The notes beneath the pieces are model-generated. The model ran no database searches. It saw nothing but the letters and a program-made list of their open reading frames with translations, and was not told the origin of the DNA. Below, one piece after another: positions 24,835 to 37,225 of a stretch of 64,000 nucleotides of DNA. Where the stretch lies: assembly GCF_029867415.1 (NCBI RefSeq), contig NC_081180.1, positions 23,584,808 through 23,648,807 of the forward strand, given 5' to 3'. A program made the position numbers and the translations under genes. Source of the DNA: Vicia villosa (Eukaryota; Streptophyta; Magnoliopsida; Fabales; Fabaceae). Every line of letters starts with the position of its first letter. Within the stretch, counting starts at the first letter, position 1.

Positions 24835-25170
24835 ATTAAAATTCGAATTTATCTTTTGCTATCACATAACCAAACACACAAGCAATTTGGTTGACTGAAT
24901 TTTGAAATTTGAATTCTCTATTTGCTATCAAGTAGACATAACACATAAGCAATTTGTTTTAGGGATTTATCTGGATATTGAAATTATCTAGATCCACCCT
25001 GTTATCACATTCATAGAACACAAATATTTTTTTTATGGATTTGTCCGAATAATGAAATATGAATTCTCGCTTATTATCACATACACAAAATATACCAACA
25101 ATATCAGACAGAGATTCTAAAATAACATAATTTAACATTGATCTTTGTTATCACATGCACATAATCCATA
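24835..25170. repeat. Degenerate tandem repeat, ~80-bp period
   Basis: Five diverged units share TATCACAT(A/G)CACA-like cores and GAATTCTC/TTGAAATTTG segments. There is no coding sense. Confidence 0.4.
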
Positions 25171-25943
25171 AGATAACATATATTTTTTAACCTAAATTTA
25201 ATATCATATTTCTTCAAGAACAAATAGTTCATGACATTTCATCATCTTTAAAATATTTGTAGTTGATCTTGCAAATGTCACATCCACTTCACTTCCATTG
25301 GACCCTTAATATCGTAACAGTGAAATGTAATTGGCGTGCTGGTTTATTTTAACAAGAATGTTTGTGTTTAGAAACATAAATACTATTATGATATGTTTGT
25401 GTTTGACCAAGGTGTTTCACTCCTTTTGACAAGAATGGATATTGTGATTATGATGAAGCATCTCACAGGATGTCATGATTTCATCTATTATTATTTGCTA
25501 GCTTTCAGTTTTCATTATTTTGTTAAGTGTACTTTTGCCATTAGATTATAGAATTGGACTGTTAGCTGTTTATTTTTCTACCTCTTTTCTTTTAACTAGT
25601 GAAGTGAGAAGCTTGTATTTTGACATTTTGCTGAATCTCATGTTCAAATATTACTATAGGGAAGAGAACTGAATATTGCAGAGAAGACAAATTACCTTGT
25701 TTTCATGATAAATGCATTTCAGGTATGCTGGCACTGTACTTCTTCCTTTATAGCTTAAGTCATGTTGTTGTTGGCTTTAGCCACTCATGTTTAAGTAGTT
25801 GGCGTGCTGGTTTATTTTAACAATTTTTGTTGAAAAATGGCTTATATTATTATTGAATTGCTACAGTTTTACATAATCATTATGCTTTCAGCAAATATTC
25901 CATTAATTTGCCAGAGTTCCTAAAACTATGATTCAAATAGGGG

Positions 25944-25944
<1 letters not shown>

Positions 25945-26011
<67 letters not shown>
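25945..26011. repeat. (AT)n microsatellite
   Basis: About 67 bases of AT dinucleotides within intron-like sequence of the captured helicase fragment. Confidence 0.95.
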
Positions 26012-26014
<3 letters not shown>

Positions 26015-26102
26015 AATTCTTTATGTTGGCAAGTGACAAAGCTACAGGGAATCCTGGTCAATTATGATTTTGTTATCAAGTGGCGTTACAATTATGATTT
26101 TG

Positions 26103-26709
26103 TAGTTAGATTCCAGTGCATGCTTGAACAAGGAGTTCATGTAGTATCTGGGAACCCTGGTCGAGTCTGTGACACGATCAAAAGGAGAACATTGTGCACG
26201 GGGGCTATCAAGTTGTTAGTTCTGGTAGTTCATTCCTTCTATTGATTTTTTTTTACTTCTTTTTGTAGTCGTGTCAATGATTATGTTATATTTTTCTTTT
26301 TGGTTACAGGATGAATCTGATGAAATGCTGAGCAGAGGGTTTAAAGATCAAATTTATGATGTGTACAGATACCTCCCACCTAGTCTTCAGGTTGTCTTGA
26401 TTTCCGCTACTTTACCTCATGAAGTACTGGAGATGACAAATAAGTTCATGACAGATCCTGTAAGGATCCTTGTAAAACGTGATGAATTGACATTGGAGGT
26501 AATTAATCAATTGCTTTCGTTGTATTTCTGCTTTTTCATCTTTAACAGGATATTGATATTGAAGCAATTACTTTGCTCCCTGATTACAGTGCATTAAGCA
26601 ATACTTTGTTGAGGTTGAGAGGGAGGAATGAAAGTTTGATACTCTGTGTGATCTTTATGATAGACTTACTATAGCTCAAGCTGTTATATTCTGCAACACC
26701 AAGCGAAAG
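26103..26709 (+). pseudogene. Captured fragment of an eIF4A-type DEAD-box helicase gene (3 exons)
   Basis: Exon a (about 26103-26224) encodes [24 protein letters not shown]. Exon b (26310-26498) encodes [20 protein letters not shown], the DEAD-like DESD box, then LISATLP (the SAT motif) and [15 protein letters not shown]. Exon c (26590-26709) encodes [12 protein letters not shown], a TGA at 26639-26641, then [26 protein letters not shown]. The borders are GT-AG. The wording fits eIF4A-III more than other helicases (my judgement). The N-terminal Walker A region and the C-terminal half are absent, and the stop confirms decay. It was captured with its introns. Confidence 0.88.
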
Positions 26710-26863
26710 GTAAATGAAAATTGTCATGGTTACATATGGTTACATATGTTCAAAACCCCATTTGTCAAATGCTCACACAAAACCCCATTTATTTTATTCT
26801 ATCTTGTCTGTGTTCAGTGTTTACCTAAATAAATTTGTGCTTTTGTGATGAAAGCGATTCAAT

Positions 26864-26970
26864 AAACATGTTACGTTTGGTTATGATTTTTATACATGTG
26901 TTAAACATGTTACGTTTGGTTATGATTTTTATACATGTGTTAAACATGTTACGTTTGGTTATGAATTTTT
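26864..26970. repeat. 39-bp tandem repeat, nearly three copies
   Basis: AAACATGTTACGTTTGGTTA begins at 26864, 26903 and 26942, with two perfect units and a third partial one. Confidence 0.9.
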
Positions 26971-27468
26971 ATTAATAGTTGCAAGTGATTGTTGAACAAT
27001 TGGTTATGATTTTTTATACATGTGTTGAACTTGGTGCTCATATTTTAAAAGCCAAAAAATAATCTGAAATGCAAGTTTGTGTGAAGTTATTTTCAGAAAT
27101 CAGAAGCTACTATTTTTAACTGCCATAAACATTGCTTAAGGAGCTATTTTGAAGATTGGCTTTTCAAACACGAGGAACACGGGAGGACTAGTGCTGTAGC
27201 ATGCCTGGTATGTCTTCATTACTAGTTTATGGATCATATAAATTCCATTTGTGATACTTATATTATCCATGTGATATATCAGGGTATGATTTCACTCTGG
27301 GGTGTTGACTCTGGTCTGGCACAACTTCGCAAGTGCTTTCCCATGAAAGATGTGTATGACATGAAATAAATAAATGATTTTTTTGGTGGATATGCAGTAT
27401 AAAAGTCTCTTAGAACCTGAATGTTTATCATCATTGACACTTTCGACGCTTTCCGAACTGCCCAACAA

Positions 27469-27481
27469 GTGGTATCAGAGT
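27469..27481 (+). other. Isolated primer-binding-site-like sequence (tRNA-Met complement)
   Basis: TGGTATCAGAGTC follows CCCAACAAG, as in the junction of a copia 5' LTR with its primer-binding site. No LTR body or gag follows, so it is probably a shredded LTR element. Confidence 0.45.
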
Positions 27482-27578
27482 CATGGTTAGACTCGTCAAA
27501 ACCGCGGTATGGTTAACATCGATACATGTGGCTCTTTCTTGTAATAATTTCTTGTGTCTTGTTTTTTTGCATACAGAA

Positions 27579-27706
27579 AACAATTGCTTCTCTAGGGCGT
27601 GGTATTTTGGCCATGGATGAATTCAATGCTACATGCGGAAAGCGGTTGGATTCAATTGGACTAGAGAACACTGAAGCTAACCGTCAAGCATGTCGTAAAA
27701 TTATAT
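27579..27706 (+). pseudogene. Captured exon of a fructose-bisphosphate aldolase gene
   Basis: After a GCATACAG acceptor the frame reads KTIASLGRGILAMDEFNATCGKRL..SIGLENTEANRQACRK (short gap omitted). This is the conserved N-terminal segment of class I fructose-bisphosphate aldolase. Changes from the usual family text (for example L for P after AS, and F in DEFNAT) show decay. The remaining catalytic Lys region is absent. It lies inside the CACTA-like element next to its right subterminal array. Confidence 0.85.
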
Positions 27707-27721
27707 ATGAAGAAAGTGTTA

Positions 27722-27885
27722 TGACTTTGTTAAAATATAATTTTTATGTGTATGATTTTATAATACTTGAAATATTATGACTGTACATGATTTTGTATAC
27801 TTTTTGGTTAATATTAAAAATATTTTGACTTAGTTAAAATATGATTTTTATGTGTATGATTTTATAATATTTGCAATATTATGAT
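27722..27885. repeat. ~60-bp direct repeat, two copies
   Basis: The phrase TTTTTATGTGTATGATTTTATAATA occurs twice (about 27740 and 27845) in matched surroundings; it is quoted here only as a short landmark beginning TTTTTATGTGTATG. Confidence 0.6.
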
Positions 27886-27924
27886 TGAAAATGAAATATA
27901 ACTAAATGGTGTATATGAAATAGG

Positions 27925-28510
27925 GTGTAAATAGATATAATTGTTCATTCATAAATGGCGTATTTACACCCGATTTTTATTAAAATAGGGTGTAATTAAG
28001 AACATATTTACACCCGATTTTTATTAAAATAGGGTGTAATTAAAACATAATTAAGCCTAATTACACCCGATTTTTATTAAAATAGGGTGTAATTAAAACG
28101 TAATTAAGCCCAATTACACCCGATTTTTATTAAAATAGGGTGTAATTAAAACGTAATTAAGCCCAATTACACCAGATTTTTATTAAAACAGGGTGTAATT
28201 AAAACGTAATTAAGCTCATTTACACCCGATTTTTATTAAAACAGGGTGTAATTAAAACGTAATCACGCCCAATTACACCCGATTTTTATTAAAATAAGGT
28301 GTAATTAAAAACGTAATTCGCCCAATTACACCCGATTTTTATTAAAACAAGGTGTAATTAAAAACGTAATTACGCCAAATTACACCCGATTTTTGTTAAA
28401 AATAACGGGTGTAAATTCGTTAGACATTTCTCACCCTGTGGATATACACCCGATTTTTATTAAAAATAATGGGTGTAGATTTAATAAAAAACGGGTGTAA
28501 ATTAACATTT
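27925..28510. repeat. Right subterminal array of ACACCCG inverted pairs (CACTA-like)
   Basis: About ten units of ~55-60 bases, each containing TTACACCCGATTTTTATTAA followed by AGGGTGTAATTAAAACG. Each unit can fold on itself. Arrays like this are transposase-binding regions in characterised CACTA elements. Confidence 0.85.
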
Positions 28511-28521
28511 TTGTACTAGTG

Positions 28522-29190
28522 GCTTTGTCATACACCTCCTTAACAAACTGACAACTCCTACCTTGAAGAGACATCCCAAACATAATGATTGACATCTCGT
28601 AAAAAATTCTTCTTTTTGTGCCAATTGAAATCTTCAGGTATAAGAGTATTAACTTTTTAATTGGTCATCTCACCAAACTACGACCTTTCTTGTAATACGA
28701 GGAGTTGTTCATTAGAAAATTCTTCCAATACTTCATGTCCTTATCTGGTTATTTCTTTTTTTACTAGTCTGGATATCTAATCATCTTTAAATATTCTCTT
28801 ATCCTTTTTTATCTTTAATTTCCACATCAAACTTTCATAATAAGAACATCTATCTGATTAATCTTGGTTTGGAATCAAATTTAATCATTAAATATTTGAT
28901 AGTCGCATGGTCAGTGTATATGATAATCTTGGAGCCAATTAAATAGGATAAAAAAATTTCCAATGCATATACCATTGCAAGTATTTTTTATTCAATGGTG
29001 GCATAATTAACTTGAGCGTCATTTAAAATCTTGCTTGCATAATGTATAGCATGGAAAGTTTTTGCATTTGTTTGTCTTAAAACTTCTCCTACCATATAGT
29101 TGTTGATAAGTACAACATTGCATATTTTTTTCATATTCACAAGGACTGGTTGTGTTTCCAAGATCGTTCAATAGTTTTTATGATGTTAAG
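28522..29190 (-). pseudogene. Ty3/gypsy RNase H piece (right of the CACTA)
   Basis: The minus strand reads FHAIHYASKILNDAQVNYAT, then [27 protein letters not shown] and KPRLIR (about 28850-29080). It continues toward the integrase with WHKKKNF-like DVNHYVWDV sense near 28560-28620, ending at the CACTA terminus. In minus-strand order RNase H precedes integrase, exactly as needed to join 15288-16627. Stops are frequent. Confidence 0.85.
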
Positions 29191-29199
29191 GATGGTTTG

Positions 29200-31310
29200 A
29201 AAAAAAAATGAATTTTGGTGTTAACAGTTGAAAAAAATTTCTAAGGTTATTTTCCATCATCCTATCCTCATGTATGATCATGATATGTTATACGGAATTA
29301 TAAACAACTATTAATATTACCACTCATCACTCTGCGTAATAGGTCATGTCTGAGCCAACAACGTGAAATCAATTGTACTACCTAATAGACAATGTCTCAT
29401 ACTATTAACCAATACTATAACATTAAGCTTTGATAGTTCACGTAGATACTAAACGTAAATGTATCTCTAGAGTTTGTCATCTAATAGATGAAAAACTTGG
29501 ATTAAGAAATGAAAAGTATCTCTCGATATCGAATCAAATCCATGAAAATGTGCTTTAGGTAGCTAATCCAAAACAAGCATTAAACATGAAGAATTCATCA
29601 ACATTAAAGATAATAAAAATTACATAGGACACCCCGACCGTAGTCGTTGCATGAAAATTTGGACGCTACATCTAACCCCAACATAAGAGAAATTATCTAC
29701 GCTTACTCATACTAGCTTTACAATGACAATCTATAAGAAATACGTTGAAACGAATATTTGTTGATTCCTCGGACAACACTTATGGTGTCACTCTTTTTCC
29801 CCTCTCCTCTCATGTTTTAATTTTGGTAATAAGTGCATTTATAACTAAAATTTATCTGAGCCACCAAGAATCCAACAAAATTTATCCATCTGAACTGGTT
29901 TGAATTACTATTTTTATAGTTATAACTTGGCCTTATCGCTAAGCAAGGATTTTAGCCCGCTTAGAAAATTTGGGTTTCTTTTCGTCCAAGTCAAGCCAGC
30001 ATCTGCAAGTGGTCTTTATCGTAATATTGCACTTAGCACGCCACTCATTCTCGCTTAGCAGGCAAACTCTTCATTTCTTTTGAAGTAACTTTGTCCAGAA
30101 TCAATAAACAATCATTCTTTACTTAGTGAGCAATGAACTTGACTCAAGTAGCTTGGCTCTAAAGTCATCTTTTTCGCAATTACTCGCTTGGCGCGACCCT
30201 GTTCTTCGCTTACTGAGAATGTATTCTTTGAAATTTGTTCTTACTTGGCAAGGTCCTTGAGTGTTTTTTTTGGTCTTTTTTTCTTGTTTTTTTACTTGTA
30301 CATTGAAAATACAAAATTAAAAAGTTCATACAAGTATTTTTTTTTATCTTTATTTAATGATAAACTAGAGGTTTTCATTCTTTAATTGCAAATCAAGTTA
30401 ATATGTGCTTATGTATTTTATTTAATTTTGGCACTTATCAATTCTCCTATAGTAAAATCAACACAATTAGTTCATAAAAATTCAATATGCATATTATAGT
30501 AAAATCAACACAATTAGTTCATAAAAATTCAATATGCATATTTCATGTGAGTTATGATCTCACTAAGTATCACTCAAATGAATATGAAAAACTTGTTTAA
30601 CGAAAGTATGGGTAGATCAACAATTAATTATTCATCAGAGTTATGATCTCACTAAGTATCACTCAAATGGTTAGTGTTTCCGTAAGTATAATACAATGCA
30701 TCAACTATAAAAATATTTTGCATTTCATCTAAGCAATATTACAAAATACATAATCAATTATTGATCTCTAAGGTATTTTGGATGTAATGTGGTCGAACTA
30801 TAAAAATATTGGTTTTTCTTGGATTCAAAAGTGCCTAGCGGATAAGGGAGATTTTTTTTTCATCACTTTATTTTTTAAAAAGAATATTTTCTTTTCCACT
30901 GAATGACTTAAAATCTTGGGATCGTAGAGTGGCCATACCCTAGAAACGTACCACGCCAAGACCCACCAAGCACACAATGATTGTTAGATCAGATGAAAAA
31001 TTAGATTGAATGATGTCAGCATATTTAGGAAATTTTCCATTAAGAAGATTCTAGTACATTAGAATTTTGAGATGGTCTTATCCTAACAGTACACCTTATT
31101 AGAGCTGGCTGATTTCTTAGAGGTTGTCAAATGTTAATCTATGGAACTTCTTGTGTCTTTCTTTCGAGACAATTGTCCCTAATAGAAGGTTCTAAAATCT
31201 CAAAATCCTTAAACCTATTATAAATAGGAGATTAGGCCAGGTCCACACTATTCTAAAACTCTAAATTAAGTGTCATCACTAATTTGATTCTCATAGATGC
31301 ACCTCACACC
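29200..31310. other. AT-rich DNA, mostly unassigned
   Basis: No gene is recognised. Two short tandem duplications are visible: ATAGTAAAATCAACACAATT at about 30450 and 30497, and GAGTTATGATCTCACTAAGT at about 30549 and 30639. The stretch 29930-30250 repeats CGCTTAGC-like words seen in some plant LTRs, too weak for a call. Confidence 0.35.
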
Positions 31311-31318
31311 GTTAGGAG

Positions 31319-31924
31319 CAAGGTTGTTAAAATCTCGATTTAAAACCTAAACTATATAAATAGATTTCACGTTTATAGGTCAACATTTTGTGTTAAATTG
31401 TAGGCAATACTTTTTTTATGTAAAATCGTATTCCGGAACGATTTTAAATGATTTAAATCTTTTTTAAATCAGTGAAATCGTGTAAAATTGTTGGATTTTA
31501 CTCTTTGACCGGATTTTACTTTTTTTTGTCAAAATTTATAAATCACATTTTATATTTTGGTCTATAAATTTTTTCTGTGAATTTTTAATTTTATTCACAT
31601 TCTTATCTTGGTTATAATATTAAATAATCTTTAATATTTGGAGATGGATTTAATCAAGTCTAATATGAATGTTCTAGTGAAGATGATGTTGTAGAAGGAA
31701 TGAACTTTAGATTAAGTTGAAGATGAAAAGATTTGTTTTTTTTTAACGTGAAAAATTTATGAAACTATTGCTTTTTAATAATCTTTTGAATGTTACATTT
31801 TATGATTTGGTGGACAATTTATATAGTTTGATACGAGTTTGTGAATATTACACTTTATTGTGATGATATAGTATTTTTTTTGTTTTATAATTAAGTTAAA
31901 ATTTTAAATAATTAACGCATTTAA

Positions 31925-31976
<52 letters not shown>

Positions 31977-32061
31977 AATATGAGATAAACTCTATGATTT
32001 TACGTTTCGATTTTATCTAAGTAAAACGAGTAAAAATAAAAACTCCGTTCTAACAACCTTG
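31319..32061. mobile_element. Probable non-autonomous hAT-like element
   Basis: 743 bases bounded by CAAGGTTGTTA (31319-31329) and TAACAACCTTG (32051-32061), perfect inverted ends. The flanking 8-mers GTTAGGAG and ATCAAGAG agree at only some positions, so the duplication has decayed or the call is wrong. Internally, sequence near 31670-31720 reads EDDVVEGMNFRLS in one frame, like acidic C-terminal remnants of hAT proteins. An (AT)n run lies at 31926-31970. Confidence 0.55.
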
Positions 32062-32245
32062 ATCAAGAGCATTATGAAGTCTACCAACAACTCTTGAAAA
32101 AAAAAGTTCATATCATATAAGATAAATAATTTTAAATAAAATCTTTTTATTTGATAAACTAGATGTTGTAATGATTACTAAGATATAATCTAGATGTTAG
32201 TTATCTTAATGAATTAAAGATATAATTTACCTTTAAATAAAACGT

Positions 32246-32494
32246 GGGTAATGCTAACGAGTGTTGCAGAGACACTGGTTAAGAGTTTAAAATGGTATAT
32301 TTTGTTTATTAAATACTTTTATTAAATGTAGTGAAAATTAAAATAATTGATTATTGTAAGAAATAAAAGGTATATTTTTCTTAAAAACACTTGTATTCAA
32401 TGCATTGCAATTTTAAATAATTGATTTATTTAAAGAATATTTTTATATTTGGAATCCTTAATCAGTGCTCCTGGGGCACTCGTTGGCATGATCC
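32246..32494. mobile_element. MULE-type MITE
   Basis: 249 bases. The ends GGGTAATGCTAACGAGTG and the complement of CACTCGTTGGCATGATCC form imperfect inverted repeats that extend over about 38 bases. They are flanked by a 9-bp near-perfect duplication (ATAAAACGT at 32237-32245, ATAAAACTT at 32495-32503). A 9-bp duplication suggests the Mutator superfamily. No coding sense. Confidence 0.7.
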
Positions 32495-32514
32495 ATAAAA
32501 CTTTAGATAACATA

Positions 32515-32670
32515 TTCCCTCTGACCTTATTTATAAGCAAAAATTCTTTTTTTAGGTTCATTGAATAATAAATATATCTGATATTTTATATAGATCAGAT
32601 ACATTCATTACTCAATGAACCTAAAAGAAAAATTTCCTTATAAATATTATAAATAAGGCCGGAGAGAGAG
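32515..32670. mobile_element. Stowaway-like MITE (Tc1/mariner)
   Basis: Near-palindromic 156-base unit, beginning TTCCCTCTGACCTTATTTAT and ending ATAAATAAGGCCGGAGAGAG, with TA on both sides. The form and the TA target fit Stowaway. Confidence 0.75.
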
Positions 32671-32679
32671 TATCTACGT

Positions 32680-33440
32680 ATGAAAAGAAGTAAAACCTTT
32701 AGATCACAGCCTAATACATAAAGCTGCAAAAATCTTTTCCTTAGGATCTTCCATAACTGACCAAACATGAAACATTACAAATACTTGTTTCATTGTATAC
32801 ACTATTACATGAAGAGTATTAATCATTTGCAAAAGGATAAAAGACCATGCCTCCAAAAGTTTCATTAGAAAGAAAATAACAATACTTATTTAAAAGTTTC
32901 TCCATCATGAATTAACCACGAACCTCATCTCATTACCCAACCAAGCTTCTCTGTTACAACTTTGTAGTTTTTTCTATTATGAATCTTGAAACAACTTCAT
33001 TGCATTTGACATCTTCTACCTTCATCTGGATCACCTCAGCAGTCAAATAGGTTGGATAAAATTTGTATTGACAGAGAATTTGAGGCTTTGAATGAGAACT
33101 CCACTTCTGCAACTCATTGGATTTGTCTATTTTCTGCTGGCCAATCTTTGGAATTGAAAAATCTACTTGATGTTTCATTTCCTAAATGCCTAAGGAGTCA
33201 ATAGAAGGGTTGATATGTTAGTTTCTTCTGTGAGTATAAATCTGAAAACCATGGCCATATTTTATAGGTCTACATAATTTATGAGCCATGCTATTAGTAG
33301 TACCTAAGAAACCGACACTACGTATAAAACCTAGTATATAGCATACTTGAAATAATCATAAACCTTTGTTTTTATATACATAATTATTATAATAATTAAA
33401 TTATTAGTAGTCTCTATCTCATGTAAATTGAAAAGGATGA
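32680..33440. other. No recognised feature
   Basis: A 74-codon minus-strand frame at 32954-33178 has no recognised domain and no supporting exon structure. Confidence 0.3.
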
Positions 33441-33445
33441 AAAAC

Positions 33446-33694
<249 letters not shown>

Positions 33695-33699
33695 AGAAG

Positions 33700-36460
33700 G
33701 ATGTGTTGGCGTTTTTATCATGGTTATATGCTTATATTCTATTTGAGTGCGTGTGTTATAATGTTCTCATTTTGTCAAAATCCTTATCCATTTTTTGATA
33801 GATCAATTCTTATCCTATAGTTTCATATGAACACTATAAGTTCCACGTCTTTCCATAATCAATCGAGGTTGAAATTCTTTATCATCACCATATATTACAG
33901 GCTTGCTTAATGAATATAGAATACATGATGAATCATTTCTTTCGGTGTGTTGATTGTGGTATATATTACATACTCCATCATCAACAGTGCAATGATTTGA
34001 TCTTCAGCATATTGGTATATTTGATTCTTACGGAAGTATCCCTAGTTTCAACTTTCAAGTATATTGTATCGAGCTTGTCAAATAAGCATGATATTGATTA
34101 TTTGATCTTCATAGTTAAGTTATTCTTTTCAATCTTTTGGTCAGAAAGGACATGCTCAATTGGGTCTAGTGAGCTAGTAAGAACTAAGAAGAATAGGGTT
34201 TTATTCTTTCTTACTCCTTGTCTCACATAAAAATTTTCATTTAATATTTAATGTATTATGTCTATTACAATCTAAATACATTAATTATTTAGTAAACCTA
34301 AAAAATAAATTTTCTTTTATAAATAGAATTAGAGAAAGTAATAAAATTGATTTTAGTAATAAAAATTAATTTTATATATTAAAATATCTTTGTTAATTTT
34401 TTTATTAATATAGTGAAATTTAAATAAATATTTATTAATATAAAATAATAATAAATATTGTATTAATAATTTGAGAAATGTAACATGTTTTTACAAGATA
34501 GAGAAAGTAAAAAAACAAAAGTATGTAATTTAATTAAATATTAAAAGAGTTTAATTAACATGTAGGTTGATGAAATATTTGAGAAATCTTACTAATATGT
34601 TTGGTATGGTGGATGGTTAAGTCAGGGCCGCAATGCAGGGGTAGGAGACGTCAAATCTGCATGGTGGTGGTCTGACGTCTAGTCATGATGTAGTCAACGG
34701 TGTAAAGCAGTAGAGGCGGTAGGTTGGAGCTACATTCAAACCTAGTGGCCTACGCGATGGTTCAATATGTCGGCGTCCCACGGATGGTGGTGGTCAGCAT
34801 TCCACACAGTGGTTCAAGATGTCAGAGTTTGGCTTGTGACTGCGGATGAACTCTGGTAGTCTGCGACGGGGTTGTTTACAACAGCATCCAGAGTTGGATG
34901 ACGGTAGGTGGACGATGGTCGTGTGGAACCATGTAAATTACTCAAGGAAGCTCTCATGTTCTTAATGATGAATATGTTGTTGATGATAACTAAATGCAAG
35001 CATAATAAACGGTTAAAAATGCAAGCAAACTAAGTAGGACTTGATAGGTTTGATGATCCCTACAAACATCCCCTGATGATGGCACTTAAATGGAATATAA
35101 CTCAAGCATAATCTTCAACAAGAATTCAAGAAAATGTCTATACGATTGAATTACCTCACAAGTTTTGAAGCTTCAAAGTGTGAAAGTTTGTCATGTCGCA
35201 TCTAAGTGAATAATATGTTGTAAAAACAAAAGGGTTTTTTTTGTAAAGTTACACGGATAAATTACACACACGAAAAATGTGTTTTCAAGCCTATTTTTCT
35301 TAAATAATTATCCCCAAAAATGTTTTGAAGTCTTTCCAGTTGAATAAGGAACTGGAATTGTCTTAATCATTTTGGAAAAAAATTGTATTGTCCAATCGAT
35401 TGGCACTTATACCTAATCGAGGAACTAGAACAATTGTATGGTGGGGGTAGGCCAAAGTCATTGGTGAATAGAGGATATGACAAATTGGAACTACGGTGGT
35501 GATTTGGTGGTCGCCAACAGAGTTCTAAGAAGGATGGTGATGGAAATGATCAGTGGTTGCACGATAATTCAGGTAGCAAGAGGTGGCATTGATGGCGCTA
35601 GATAAAACCTGGAGGTCAATTAGGGAGGATAGTCAGCCGTTGGTAGAAAATGGTGTTTAATCCGACAACAACAAGATTCAGATGGTGACGATCGACAACA
35701 GTCGAGTCCGACAGCGAGTCTGATCCGGGAGGTTCAAAGGTATTGGGCTTGGTCGTTTTTCTTCGCAAATCTGTTGGTTAATGGGTTGTGTCTTAGGTTC
35801 GCTATGATTACTTTATGTTTTAGTATTTATGAATATGTATCTTTATCGTTCTTGTTAGAATAACCTTTAGAACATAAGGCTAAAAGAAAGAGAGAAGATG
35901 TGCTAATTATAACATTGAAACTTAGATATACAAAGGTAGAAGTCCCTAGAATTTTTTTCTTGGAACTAGGAAACCTTTTGAAGTATCTAAAAGGATTGGA
36001 GAACATTTTAGACACTTTGGGTTTGTGATTCATATATTCAGAGATGGAGAGAATGAAAAATACTTGGGTAAAAAAAAGGTTTGTTCTTTGAAAGTTGGGT
36101 GGTTATATTCTTTTAACTCTCTTGTTAAAATTCCTTAAAGTAAAGTAAATTAGAGAGCTACTCTCACCCATATAATAGATTTGTTTGATCAAAATAGGTA
36201 AATAAATTATCCGTGTTCTCGTCTTTTATTTTTCTCTTGCCTATTTTGGATTTGCTTACCTTGATTATGCCCCCCGTTCTACAATGAGTGATTCATTTCT
36301 AAATATAATTGTCGCATAATAAAGAACTATTTTCAAATTCCAATACAATATTAATTTTTCAATTCTATCATTCAATTAATACTACTTTCATCATTCTTAA
36401 TTCAATATATTCAACTACATTTATAATAATTTTGAATTCTCATAGATACTTTAGTAAAAT
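33700..36460. other. Unassigned DNA with two GC-richer patches
   Basis: Patches at 34610-34930 and 35430-35730 are richer in GGTGG/GATGG words. They resemble untranslated parts of retroelements, but no protein motif or terminal repeat was recognised. Confidence 0.3.
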
Positions 36461-36461
36461 C

Positions 36462-36464
<3 letters not shown>

Positions 36465-36528
<64 letters not shown>
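36465..36528. repeat. (AT)n microsatellite
   Basis: About 64 bases of AT dinucleotides. Confidence 0.95.
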
Positions 36529-36532
<4 letters not shown>

Positions 36533-37225
36533 TGGTCGATTAAATCACTCATTGTAAAACGAAAAGAAGATTATATTAATATTTAAAATTATTTATTTTA
36601 GTTATTATTTCTTATCTCACGCAACTTTATTATCAATAAAATTAATATTATTGTTTAATTTTATAATATAGTGTTAAACTTTTCAATTTTATATCAAAAT
36701 AAATGGGATTCTATCCACATCTTAATGTGGCATCAGTCCTCCGATAATCCATTTGATATTCCTAATCCAAATCGACAAGTGGCATGCTATGGTAAGATAG
36801 GCATTATGCCATTCCTCCCAAACAGTGCTCTTTGCCAAGTATATTATGGTGAAAAAGTACTAGAGAGAAAGAGAATTCTTAATCACATCATAAACATTCA
36901 TATGCAATACATATGATACGTATATATAAGCAGTTGTGGAATAATACTAAAGAAGATGTTAGAATTTTCTACGAATTTAATTCCTTTATCAACAAATTTG
37001 TTAAATTTTCAATTATTCTCTAATTGGTAGAATGATACTCAAGCCGTCGAAATATTATTTTGATAATTTTCTAGTTGAAAATAAAAAACAGAGAACAATA
37101 GAAGAGATGGGAGGAGGAGTTGTTGCGAGTAATAATGTCATGAAGAAAAATATCGTTGAGGTTAAAGAAAGCAAATACATCTAAGTTACGAGAGTGTGTT
37201 TTTATAATTGTAACTAGCAAAGGAC

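Larger units (their letters stand above)
16628..28521. mobile_element. CACTA-like (EnSpm) element, ~11.9 kb, with captured gene fragments
   Basis: Left end CACTAGTGCAAAATG at 16628. Right end is the complement of CACTAGTACAAAAATG, finishing at 28521. Both ends carry subterminal arrays of ACACCCG/CGGGTGT words, as CACTA elements do. Gypsy integrase and RNase H sequence resumes outside each end, which fixes the limits. No clean 3-bp target duplication is visible (TTT versus GCT). No tnp2-type transposase was found, so it is non-autonomous. The cargo is pieces of three unrelated host genes with introns, plus a copia element. Confidence 0.75.

Noticed and set aside
27469..27481. Calling a full copia element from the primer-binding-like site
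   Set aside because: No LTR pair, gag or Pol follows; only the short site is supported.
32954..33178. 74-codon minus-strand frame
   Set aside because: No recognised domain, no splice partners and no promoter; length is within chance for this composition.
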